Assembly (NCBI RefSeq): GCF_027596085.1 | Contig: NC_072451.1 | Coordinates: forward strand, 6,857,513-6,921,512 | Length of the DNA: 64,000 nucleotides | DNA from: Anoplopoma fimbria | Taxonomy: Eukaryota; Chordata; Actinopteri; Perciformes; Anoplopomatidae | Direction of reading: 5' to 3' | Shown here: piece after piece, positions 1 to 10,352 of the stretch | Numbering within the stretch: position 1 is the stretch's first letter | Layout: every line of letters begins with the position of its first letter | The notes under the pieces: model-generated | Databases searched by the model: none | Told to the model about the DNA's origin: nothing | Seen by the model: the letters and a program-made list of their open reading frames with translations, nothing else | Made by a program: the position numbers and the translations under genes

Positions 1-9
1 TTTTGCATA

Positions 10-15
10 TTTATT
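10..15 (-). promoter_or_regulatory. Candidate polyadenylation signal of iba57
   Basis: TTTATT on the plus strand reads AATAAA on the minus strand, about 285 bp beyond the iba57 stop codon. No closer canonical hexamer was seen, so the 3' UTR would occupy most of positions 1-297. Confidence 0.5.
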
Positions 16-297
16 CAACAACCATCAATACCATACCACTGTTAGTATATCACGTTGTATAGTGCTGCAATAGATATTTTAAATATAATTCTATGGTAAA
101 TAATACTTTACAGTTGGGGAAAAAAATCACCCCTAAAAAGTAGATTACTGCAAAGATAACAAAATACTCAGAAATATGGATTGGTGCCACACAGCTGTTA
201 AGCAATGACAGTGTAACATACTGTACTTCAGGGTTCTGTCAGTGAGAGGTCTGTCAGATTGTGTCACATTTGAGGGAACTATAAAACATCCTCCTCT

Positions 298-3235
298 TCA
301 GTTTATGTTCACATCTTTAGGCCACCAGTCTGGCACAGAAGCCTCAAGTGCCACCGTGGTGTCGTCAGAAGATTTGAGTGTCAACACTTCTTTGGCATGA
401 GCCAAGCGGATCAGGCTCAGGCCCAGCTCCCCAACCCCTGCTCGGTGCTTCCCTGCTGGCTTGCCCGACTGCGTTTGCAGCGCAGCTCCTTCCTCTGGGT
501 CTTGGACTGGGGCTGACAAGCGTACTGGCATCAGGCGTTTCCGAACCACCCCAGTGTGATGAGTCCTGGCTGTGAGCTCCTGGCCGATGTAACAGCCCTT
601 GCTAAAGCTGATACCCTGCATGTAGACAAGATTTGACTCTAGCGGTAGTGCCACCCCAGGGGGAAGGTCCCTCACTCCCTCAGGAAGTCCTAGACAACAA
701 TGACAGTAAAGGAAGTAAACAAAACTTGTCAAAAAAGTGTCAAAAGCACATACAAATACAAGTGCATACAAATCCTTACTTCATGTCCTGTTTTTCTTTC
801 TTTTTCTCTCTAACAAACTGTATATATTCTGAAATACTAGCATAATCTTACCTATTGCATAGCGGTGTCTGTGATACTCCGCTGTGACACCTTTCTGACA
901 TGATGGAATGACATCCAAGGGGTCAACTTGACTGTCCAACACCAATCTCCAGCCCATTTCCTGAGTTCGAGGATCGGTTTCCCATACCAGAGCTTTATCT
1001 GGGGAGGAGAGCTCAGGTTTACTGGCCTCTTGACCTGCGTCCTTTTGCTTGGAAAGCACGGCCCATACAGAGAGCTCTGGACAGGGGTTTATATTGACCT
1101 TTCTGCGGAGCTTGTACATCTTCAAATGTCTCAAGATTGAGTCCTTAATTGTGCTGTCACACTCCAGGAAAACACCCTGTCCTCCTTCCGCTTCTTTCAG
1201 ACTGGAAAGAAATACAGACAATTTGGTGCCTCATGAAACAGAAAATCCACAATAAAAACTATACAATCAGTTAATTCAGTGTTACAACATACATTTTTTC
1301 TCAGTCTGCTGTTAACCTTGAGTTATCAACTTTGGGTTTTTTCCCCCAGAGACTTTTGAGGAGCAACAAAATATGTGCAATAAACATAAACGTAGTATAG
1401 TTGAAAAAATAGTTTTCAACTAACTTTGTAAACTATTAATGTACTATTGTTTATTACATTTCAACAACTGGCTGCAAATCTTGGACAAGTACCTAAATAA
1501 ATTGAATAAAATGAATCTGTAGCTGGATTAGAGGTCTATCTAGTTCACATATTTGTAATCAGTCACATATGTATTGAGTCAGATTAAACAGTAAAGCAAA
1601 TGTCCTTGTCAGCTAACGTGTCCTTCAAATGTTAACAGGCTGGATTAGAATACGTCATGCTCTGTGTTTTGTCATCTATTCAGCAAAAAACAAGATTATT
1701 ATGCCCTTTTCTATCGTATGACATCTCTTATGACACTACGCTGTAATTATCTGTATAGGATTACTTGTCATCTAAGTTTGACCAGTTTTGCAGCAAATAA
1801 GAAACCCTTATATGCAAGGTAAGTGTATTCACACAATAGTTGTTCTAGCAAATCTAAATCAACTGTTTTAAAGCCTTGATGTAATAGCATTTATATAACA
1901 TCTCACTTCCTGTATTTAATGAAGGGTATTTCCTGCTGAAAAGTGTGTCTTTTTTTGTTTGCATCTACTATAAAACAGGTCAATATTTAAAAGTGCAACA
2001 GCTGTGAGTGTAAGTCTTTTTGCAAATGCACTGATTTTCAAAGTCTGAGAGACCTTAAATTCGGCTCTTTAAACAGTGACTTGGACAAGGAAGCTTAAAC
2101 TTAGGACTCAAGTTTGTGCTTAACTTTAGTTCAAGTTTTAACCAGACTGCACACACAGAAATGCCTCCTACTGGACTACCAGCATCAGCAACTGCATCTT
2201 AAGATAAGATAAGTAAGCCACACCCTCCTGTTTACAGAATAACATGCACAGGGGGGTTAGACTGTATAATAATAATAATAATAATAATAATTAAGCCTTT
2301 ATTAGTCCCACAATGGGGAAATTATTTCTCTGCATTTAACCCATCCCGGAGGAGCAGTGGGCTGCAATGAAGCGCCCGGGGAGCAACTTGGGGTTAGGTG
2401 TCTTGCTCAAGGACACCTCGGCATGTTGCCGGTAGAGGGGTTTGAACCACCAACCTTGTGGTTACGGGACAAGCGCTCTACCTCATGTGCCACAGCCGCC
2501 CCAATAATGAAGTATAATGAAGATAAGATAAGATAATCCTTTATTAGTCCTGCAGCGGGGAAATTTGCAGGCTTACAGCAGCATAGAGTAAAGTGCACAC
2601 AAGAGACATAGTAGAAGAAAGACAAGATAAAAAATAAAAAATGAAAAATAAAATAAAACAAGTATTATAAATAAGCAATAAAAGAAAAAACAACAATAAC
2701 TGAAATATTATATTTACAGACAGAAAAAAAAAAAAAAAAACAACTATTTTAACTTTTTTAACTATTATTGCACAGTGTAATGTGTAATGTATTGCACAGG
2801 TTTTTATTGTCATGTTATTATTGTCAAGTGGTCTGCTGGGAGCAGAGTTGGTTGTGCAACGTATGTGCAAAGTATAATGAAGTATAATGAAGTATAATGA
2901 AGTATACTCTACCTGTACAGCATGATGTCATACAGGGTTCTTCCTTGTACATTGAGCATATGTGAGTACATAGCTGGGAGTCCTGGCTCCTCCAGCAGCC
3001 CCATGTCATTGGTGATGACCCCCTGCAGGAACGGGCTGGTGTCTTGTCCCTGGATTTTAAGCAAGGTCCTGTGGGGAAGGTGATAGCACACGAGTCGGAC
3101 CGGCACATCTCTCTGGTCGGTGTCCTGGCTGTACCTTCTCACACGGACACCTGCTGGAGCTGAGACGCACAAATGTCGAGCGGTGTGTTTTCCGACGGAC
3201 GTGAACGCACCACGGGCTAAACACAAAACCCCCAT
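298..3235 (-). CDS. iba57: IBA57, mitochondrial iron-sulfur cluster assembly factor (3 exons)
   Basis: Mitochondrial folate-binding-fold protein (GcvT/YgfZ family) that acts with ISCA1/ISCA2 in late maturation of [4Fe-4S] proteins. Coding exons on the minus strand are 3235-2913, 1201-852 and 689-298; all junctions are GT/AG and phases agree, giving 354 residues, close to the human length. The family signature KGCYIGQE lies in the last exon with its conserved cysteine at about residue 257. Other family blocks are [10 protein letters not shown] in exon 1, DPRT..MGWRL in exon 2, and a C-terminal VPDWWP. The N-terminus before residue 40 is Arg-rich, as expected for a mitochondrial presequence. 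The start ATG at 3235 is the first in-frame Met of exon 1. Intron 1 carries a SINE and a LINE 3' fragment. The next gene, gjc2, is also its neighbour in human. Confidence 0.93.
2263..2502 (-). repeat. tRNA-headed SINE in iba57 intron 1
   Basis: Read on the minus strand this begins with GGGCGGCTGTGGCACATGAG, a tRNA-like A box, followed by a B-box-like GGTTCAAACCC. A body follows containing CCTTGAGCAAGACACCTAACC, and the 3' end is GGGACTAATAAAGG running into an AT-rich (TAA)n stretch at 2266-2291. This is the architecture of a fish tRNA-derived SINE. Its 3' end closely resembles that of the LINE fragment directly to its right. Exact family not assigned. Confidence 0.75.
2521..2870 (-). repeat. 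LINE-type 3' end fragment, flanked by a 12-bp duplication
   Basis: On the minus strand this starts near GCTCCCAGCAGACCAC, runs through an A/T-rich stretch and ends with CGGGACTAATAAAGGATTAT followed by short CTTAT repeats, typical of truncated L2/CR1-type LINE 3' ends in fish. No reverse transcriptase is present. It is flanked by AGTATAATGAAG at 2511-2522 and 2871-2882, consistent with a target-site duplication. A close second copy lies at 32214-32508. Confidence 0.65.
2871..2908. repeat. 10-bp tandem repeat next to the iba57 exon 1 splice donor
   Basis: Three and a half copies of AGTATAATGA run almost into the exon 1 donor at 2912. One more copy stands on the far side of the LINE fragment at 2511-2520. 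Confidence 0.85.
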
Positions 3236-3355
3236 AATGTACAGTGTGTATTAAGTGTTCAAATATAATGCTTATTCCGCCTGTAAACAACAGTGCACGG
3301 CTACATAACACAGGACATCACAGCTGACTAGCACAGGAAGGGCTCCATTTTGAAA

Positions 3356-3371
3356 TCCCACAATGCATTGC
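3356..3371 (+). promoter_or_regulatory. ZNF143/STAF-like promoter element upstream of iba57
   Basis: TCCCACAATGCATTGC lies 121 bp upstream of the iba57 ATG. It matches the right half of the long ZNF143/THAP11 consensus (TCCCAGAATGCATTGC) with one difference. An ETS-like GGAAG lies nearby at about 3337. Position and match suggest a housekeeping promoter; binding is inferred. Confidence 0.5.
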
Positions 3372-6300
3372 TCCATAATAACGCAACCTTGGATGTGTGT
3401 GACGTTTTGCACAAGTTCAACTTAACTCATGTTGCATTTGTTTGCTTTGATGTTTTTGTGAAATCTGCAATATTTTACATTTTGTGACTGGTACAGTTGT
3501 ATCCTGTATGGATATGTTCCTGTGTTCATCTTACCTAAATGTTGTGTATTGATATACTCCAAAGTAATTCATATATTTAAAAGTATAAAGGTAAAAACAC
3601 TGTAAAAAAAAAAAAAGAAAAGTTGCATTACATGCTTACATAAATGCAACAAAAACATCCGGAGAAATTCGACATTTTTAGGCTTTCTTGTTAAAATCTG
3701 CATTTTGCCCCCCCGACTGAAACAAATACAAATAGGTTATGCAAAACAACGCATGCAATATCTCAATGCATTTTTTATATTGAATGACAACGACCAAAAT
3801 AGATGCACTTGTATAATGCTCATGAGGAAATGTCTAGTTTTTCTCACACCAGCTGGATTTGTTCTTGTTAAGAAAACCTGTGTTTTGACATCAGCATATT
3901 CTCAGCAATATGTTCTTGTAAGATAAGTTGTTATGTCATTATCTTATTCATATGTTAACTAGACAGACTGATTACATCTGCATCTGCAGTGTTGTAGAAA
4001 AACTAAACACAAGTTCATCACACAAGCGTTTGTTAAACACAGCACATGGTGTTGTGCCAAGTATGCAGATACCAATATCATCTTTGAAATGCGTACGATT
4101 ATAGAAATGTAAGAAATAGTTTTACCTTTTAGAGGTAGCAAAATATCTTATTGATGAACTTGACTTACCACATGGATAGAAGTCCAATTCATGGATTCAT
4201 GTACCTTCAGCAGTTATTTTAACTGAGGATTATATTCAGATAGTTTAAGTCAGCAGCGACACAACTGATAATTATTGTATTGCTATATAACAAACCATGA
4301 AATATTGAAGTTACAGGTCATGTCTAAACTGAAATATTAAATCGCCTATATTAGTGTTAGGAATAAAATGTACTTCACTCAACTGATTATGAATTCACAG
4401 CAGGCAGCTTATGCAATTTAATGTGGTTTCCACCATGGCTCTATAAACATTCACTGCTCAGTAAAACTTCACTACAGATGGAAAAATACCAAAAATACTG
4501 AGCACACATGCGTCTGTAGTTACCGAACAAAATGTGTTACTCATTAGCAGGTAAAAGATTTAAAACATACAATCCTGTTTTCACAAAAGTGATGGAAAAA
4601 GGATAATAAAACTCCATGAAGTGAAGTGAAAGTGCGGCAAATGGTTTCTTCCAGGATACAGATGCTTGGTAAAAAAAAATCCAATCGTTTTTTGACATGA
4701 TATCTTTCTCTAAAAAGCTTGGACGAACACCCATTGTTCTCTCTATTTACAATTTGTTGATTTGCAGCAGGTGAGGGATGACACTTTATATATTCCATGA
4801 AACCTACATTTATAAGAAGATGTCGACTTTAGATACAGTACATTCCCAGAGCGCCTGTAACTCTTGCAATGCAGTGATAATTTGTAAATATGGAGATAAT
4901 TTAGTCATGTTTAAGATGGAGTTTTGTGGTTAGTTGATGGGGTCTGCTGTTGTATACAATGAGCTTCTCCAATGTAGGTTAGGTTTCTTTGTTTGATTCA
5001 CACCTGGTGCTACTTGTCCAATATTTAATGGGTGTTTGTCTCTATAAGTCATACCTTTGACACATACACCCTAACTCTTGTTTTAATTATTGGCCTACCT
5101 TCTTTTTTATATGTTTTATTACTGCAGCTGATTCTGGAAAAGAGCTACTTTTCCCAGTTTTATAGTATTTTCCCATATTTAAGATAATAAAATGCTGTGT
5201 GAGTTCATAGGTTGTAAAAATGATATGGCCCTCCTGCACCAAACGCTTTGCTACATCACTAAGTACGATTTTCTTAAGACAAGTACATATACTTTAAAAT
5301 TTGCTGTGATCAGTAACAGAAGAATCTCCCAAGCATGAAATAACATTTTATAAGTGAGTACAAATGAATCATTTATTATTCTACAAAAAAATTTGATTGG
5401 ATTTTTTTCTTGTTACACGTACGACTTTCTTGCTATAACAACAAACTTATTGTCACAAATAAACTTATTTACAAGCTTCTAACTTTTGACTTCAATGATA
5501 AAAACTTTTCCCTTTGCAGTTTCAAAGGCACACTATTGCTATCAGTGTGGTAAAGCAGAGAGGCGGATTCATTTTTATAAAGCAAGAACTCAGAGTTTTC
5601 AAATTAGTTTAATTCTTCATGAATGAAATACAAGAACAGTCTTTAAAAGTTTTAGGCACTTTGAAGTATGACAACAGTGAAGGCAGGATTAAATAGTATT
5701 CAGAAACAAATGTTTAGAAACATACAAATTGAAATGATCATCTTCAAGACGTAACATGCCTAAACATAAGATAAATATAGAGCAAATTGTTTAGCTAAGG
5801 ATGGGGTTTTCTACTGTAGGCTATGTGTATACTTTATGTTTCAAGTTCTAAAGCATGCATCATCTGCTCCCATTTGCAGAAAATCAGTATTTAGTTTAGA
5901 AAATAATCAGATTTTCTATTCACTTACCTCTTCCCCTTGAAACGTGACACTGCAATGCTTTGGAAAATATAGATTAGATAAAGGCTTTGCACGCGATGAC
6001 TGAAGATCATCACACTGAGCAGATGTCCACCAGACGAGCCAGCACTGTTTCATTATATTTATCAAAAATGTCACATTTCATCCGCTTCCAGCAGCACTCA
6101 TCCATACTACATCCGAAAACACATCCCAACATGTTAAACATGCATCTTTCCACCGATAATCGTCATTCTTCAGAAATGAGTCATTGTGCATTTGTACAGT
6201 GTTTTCCACTGCTTTGCTCATATTTGGACTGAGGGTACAATCACACTTACAAAGTTAGATTAATCCAGTTCAGCGGCAGTCAAGGGTAGATCAGATAAAT

Positions 6301-6663
6301 AGCTCGAAGCAGTCTGTTTATACTTTGACATTTTAGCTGGAATTAGAGATGTATAACTAAGTAAGCACACGTTAACCATGTCCAGAAGCTATTGGAAGAA
6401 CAAAATGACACAGTAACAAAGAAGATTCATGATACTGGATTTGATCAGTTCCACATGTGTCTTTTCTTTTAAATTCCCCAAAACTGTGAACTGTACTCCT
6501 TCAGCGGGTGATTGCAATTCTCAAATGTTATTGTCCTAAGTCAAATTTCTCTCTCACATGCAAACACACACACATACACACATACACATCCTCCGGCTGT
6601 GTCACAGTGCAGTCCTGGAGTCCTAAAAGTTTTAACTGTTAATTTACTAAATTAGATATATCT
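3372..6663. other. Intergenic region between iba57 and gjc2
   Basis: AT-rich DNA with no convincing exon; short open frames here have no recognisable motifs. The right part (about 6000-6660) probably holds the gjc2 3' UTR, which I could not delimit. A short CA-rich run lies near 6560-6590. Confidence 0.6.
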
Positions 6664-7917
6664 CTAGATCCAGACAGAGGTCTTTCCGTTTTTTACAATG
6701 GTTGCAGCCTTCTCTGTGGCTGATTTCGGCCTCGCTCCTTGTTTCTCTTGGACTGTATTGACTCGGTTTTGTTCTGTCATAGTGCCCCCAGATACAGGGC
6801 TACTGGTTCTGGATGTTTGCTGGTTGGTTTTGGTTTGATATGTTTGAAAGGCCATATCGAGCTGTTCCTGGGCGACTCGAAGGTGCCGGTGTAGGCTCGC
6901 CAAATCAGACGGGATGTTCTCATCTGGGCTGGTGCACTGCTGCTCCTGGGCCACGTTGGCCATGTTCTGCTCGTGGGTGATGAGGCTGTTGGGGATCCTG
7001 CTAGGTTTGTCTGTCTTCATCACAAGGTTGTACCCCGGAGGAGAGGCTGGGATGTTTCGAGAAAACGGGTAGCCATAGGACGGCTGTCGGCCCCGGTTCC
7101 TCTTCATGCGGAGGGTGTCCCGAAAAGTGCCGATTCCCAGGTGAAGCATCTCGCACACATTTAGCACTAGACAAAGGCAGCTCACCACATACATGATGAG
7201 GAGGAAGATGGTTTTCTCTGTAGGCCTGGAGATGAAACAGTCCACTCTGTGTGGACAGGGAACTCTGTTGCATACATATGACGGACTAACTCGAAAGCCG
7301 TAGAGGAGATACTGTCCTGCAAGGAAAGCGATTTCAAAAATAGCTCGCGACATGAGCTGTAGAACGTAGATTCTCATCAGGCCTTCTTGCATTATTCTCC
7401 GACGGCCATCGTGCTTTGGTGGGTCTTTTCCAGTGCTCGCTGGTTCAGGCTTGGCCTCCTGCACCTCCAGTGTGTCCTCATAGATCATGGGCTCAGCGTC
7501 GTCATCTTCATCCTCCTCTAAAACATCTTCCATGTGGTGGCTTTCTCTCCATCTGGTATGAGGAGGAGGCTTTTTGCGGAGCCTGTTTTGCTTCCTGCGA
7601 TCCACCTCTGTAGACCGGGCTATCTTGTGGATGGCGTAACCCATGTACATGATAGAGGGAGTAGAGATCATGATGATCTGGAAGACCCAGAAGCGGACAT
7701 GCGAGAGAGGGGCAAACGCATCGTAGCATACGTTGTCGCAGCCCGGCTGCTTGGTGTTGCAGGTGAACTTGGTCTGCTCGTCCGAGTAGATGGATTCGCC
7801 TCCAACCGCTGTCAGCACGATGCGGAAGATGATGAGCACAGTCAGCCACACTTTCCCCACAAAGGTGGAGTGGTTGTGGATCTCTTCCAGGAGACGAGTG
7901 AGAAAGCTCCAGCTCAT
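6664..7917 (-). CDS. gjc2: Connexin 47-type gap junction protein (gamma-2)
   Basis: Gap junction subunit forming intercellular channels in the plasma membrane; Cx47 couples oligodendrocytes and astrocytes in vertebrates. The 417-residue frame is intact in one coding exon, as usual for connexins. The N-terminus [20 protein letters not shown] is typical of gamma connexins. Extracellular loop 1 has C53-x6-C60-x3-C64 and loop 2 has C216-x4-C221-x5-C227, the docking cysteines. The membrane helices fall at about 20-40, 75-95, 185-208 and 233-258. The cytoplasmic loop has an acidic cluster (EEDEDDD) and the protein ends in SVWI, a ZO-1-type PDZ ligand. I chose GJC2 over GJC1 (Cx45) from the VISTPS-like second helix, the C-terminal ARPKSATEK segment and the iba57 neighbour. 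A splice acceptor at 7947-7948 shows an upstream non-coding exon. Confidence 0.9.
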   Translation of the reverse strand: MSWSFLTRLLEEIHNHSTFVGKVWLTVLIIFRIVLTAVGGESIYSDEQTKFTCNTKQPGCDNVCYDAFAPLSHVRFWVFQIIMISTPSIMYMGYAIHKIARSTEVDRRKQNRLRKKPPPHTRWRESHHMEDVLEEDEDDDAEPMIYEDTLEVQEAKPEPASTGKDPPKHDGRRRIMQEGLMRIYVLQLMSRAIFEIAFLAGQYLLYGFRVSPSYVCNRVPCPHRVDCFISRPTEKTIFLLIMYVVSCLCLVLNVCEMLHLGIGTFRDTLRMKRNRGRQPSYGYPFSRNIPASPPGYNLVMKTDKPSRIPNSLITHEQNMANVAQEQQCTSPDENIPSDLASLHRHLRVAQEQLDMAFQTYQTKTNQQTSRTSSPVSGGTMTEQNRVNTVQEKQGARPKSATEKAATIVKNGKTSVWI

Positions 7918-7946
7918 GTTGCTCTAACACGCTTTTCAACTAGAAT
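7918..7946 (-). other. gjc2: 5' UTR part of gjc2 exon 2 with splice acceptor
   Basis: On the minus strand a pyrimidine-rich tract ending TTTACAG lies just before 7946, followed by 29 bases leading into the gjc2 ATG. This is the usual connexin layout of a non-coding exon 1 plus one coding exon. The first exon itself was not located. Confidence 0.6.
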
Positions 7947-8142
7947 CTGTAAAGAGAGAATAAAGAAGGGATTTGTTAGGGACCCATTGAAGAAAGTGGG
8001 GGAGCTTGAGAAAAGCTATGAGTTGCAGATATATTCAGTGTTTTAATAAATGATAATGTCGCACAAGGAATCAAACACAATATTACCTTATATCAAATGC
8101 CTATGCTTTTTTTTTTTCTTTCTTACTAAAGCAAATCCAGAC

Positions 8143-8466
8143 TAGGGCTGTAACTAACAGTTATTTTCATTATCAATTAACCGGCAGGTTATTTTATCGT
8201 CCATAAAATGTCCCAGAGCCCAACGGGACATTTTAAAATATCTTATTACATTTTACCACCAATCCCAAAAAAAACAAGATTTTCAATTTACTATCACATT
8301 AGACCAATGAACCAGCAAATAACTCATAGGAGAAGATAGAACAAAACACTTCTTGGCAATTTTGATGAAAGAATTATTAAATGCTTAATTGATTATCAAG
8401 ATGGTTGCCGATTTCTTTTCTGACAATCAATTAATCATTGTTTAATCTACCAAGCATTTCAGCTAT
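8143..8466 (+). mobile_element. Decayed non-autonomous DNA transposon (MITE)
   Basis: The left end reads AGGGCTGTAACTAACAG followed by TTATTTTCATTATCAATTAA, and the right end has repeated TTAATTGATTATCAAGATGG / CAATTAATCATTG motifs. This is the common fish element with AACTAACGATTATTTTCATTATCGATTAATC-type ends, which I recognise as a hAT-like MITE. It has no coding capacity and lies upstream of the gjc2 coding exon, perhaps in its first intron. Confidence 0.65.
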
Positions 8467-8690
8467 AATTCAGTGGTAACCTACAATATAAGTAGGAAAT
8501 ATGGACTTCGCAAATGTGTGAAACATCATCTGTAGACAAAGGCGTCTTGATTAAGACGAGACATAATTTTCAACTGATTCTGCAGCCAAAAACAAAGACA
8601 TTGGCTTGTGTTGATTCAGTGAGTGGGGTGATATCATACAGTCAACATATCTAAACACGCATCACACATCATTTCTAAAATCCCCTTCTG

Positions 8691-8750
8691 ACAGATTTAA
8701 ATAGTTTATGAAAGGTTGAAACAGATTTAAATAGTTTATGAAAGGTTGAA
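8691..8750. repeat. Perfect 30-bp tandem duplication
   Basis: Two identical 30-bp units, 8691-8720 and 8721-8750, each beginning ACAGATTTAAATAG and ending AAAGGTTGAA. The identity implies a recent local duplication. Confidence 0.9.
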
Positions 8751-10215
8751 AAGGCAAGATAAAAAAAAGAGCAGCCATGCAAAAACCGACCAGCAACAAC
8801 AACCATTTTGATTATAGCTTTGACCAAAGAACAGGCTGAACACTGCAGAGGGTGACAGGCTGAAGACACAGAATGGAACTGACAGAGCTCTGAATTTAAG
8901 AAAAAGCTAACTCTGGTACAAGAGTGTGCTCCACTCAGAGAGCCACTTCAGAAACATACTGTACTCGGCATGGCAACACATCATGCCAAGTGACACACAC
9001 AGCATAACAGATGACATGAAACCTCACTGTATCATGCTCTGACTCTGTGAGGTGATTGAGGCTGCTACGAGGAGACAGCGTGGCGCTTCTGTCCCCCTTC
9101 ATTCATGGGGCAGAGCGGCACGGGTTCATGTTGATTTCATGACTGCGGCACTGTGTTCCCTGGCGTGGGATGTGCCATCTCCCCTGCCATCTGAGTGAAC
9201 AGGAGAGGCTTGTTGCTCTGCCACGAGGCCTCCCCTCCAGATCCAGCACTGCTGACGCTGGGGAGAGGTACAGCCGCATGGAGACAGATGGCACCTATAG
9301 TGGGGCGACTCATGTCTGCCACGGGATGGCATGACAGGAGGGTCGCTACACTGTGGATTCATAAGTTTAAACAAATCTGTTGTTTATAGCATCAACATCA
9401 CACCCCAACATTGAAGTGATCTTGAGATATCCGCATGCTGTTGACGTGTTTTACAGCTCGTAGTGTTGAGTATTTTTGCTGCCTTGTCTGCCTTAAGTTT
9501 TTAGTGCGTCGCCATTGTAACCAGGTCTGCACTGAGAGTACATTTGTAACCAAAGTAGGACTTGCCTGTTTAATAAATAAAGATTAGATTTTTACTGACG
9601 ATTACGCAGCAATGTGAATGCAACAAAGACCATGTTTGGGTTCATGCAATTTTGCTTGATTTGAGTCAGTTGAGATGTCATACAGAGCAAGTCACTTCAA
9701 GTCAAAGACATTTTTTATTTATAATATTTTTTTAAATAGGTTAAAACATACTTTTTTAAGGTATTAGATGTTTCATAATTACAGCTTATCGAATCTTACG
9801 GTAATGGCTACAGACGTATTGTAGTTACAGAAAATATAAATATTTAATGATAGTTAAATTCCACAATATAGTGCCACTTTTTAAAATAAATGTGTTATAG
9901 GGTTTAATAAATTAGATAGTTTAAACAGATGCAAGCCCCATATATTTAAGATTATTAAGCATGAGTCATATTGTATTGTGTTTGGTGAATAGATTCTTGC
10001 AACATTGGTTCAATTGCTTTAGAAGAATATTCCTTTTTGACAAACTACTACAATGGCATGAAATGATCTTTCAACGGGGTGAATTCAGACACAGTAATCC
10101 ACCAACAGTCCACATTTCCCTGATACAAAATGGGCATTTACAATGATAGGACAGGATCATTGAAAATAAGTTATCATACAGTTTATTTTGGGGAAATAAC
10201 TGAAACAACCCACCT

Positions 10216-10352
10216 TGAAAAGTTGCAAATGCATTTCCCATCCTGAAGGTCTCCTGTGCCCTCTCTAGATATCCTGTCTGATCCATAGAATACCACTTCC
10301 ATCCTAATGTCCTGACCTTTTCCGTCTTATTGATAACTTCCAGAATTGCAAA
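10216..10352 (-). other. Possible unassigned exon
   Basis: On the minus strand an acceptor-like run of T ending in TTTTAG precedes 10352, and a CAAG|GTGGGT donor-like border follows. The reading frame between them is open and encodes a compositionally ordinary peptide containing EVINKTEK and TLGWKWYSMDQTGYLERA. I do not recognise the family and found no partner exons that extend it convincingly. It may be a chance frame or a relic. Confidence 0.25.

Noticed and set aside
7416..8046. Antisense open frames opposite gjc2 (plus strand)
   Set aside because: They follow the codon structure of the connexin exon on the other strand and have no domain features.
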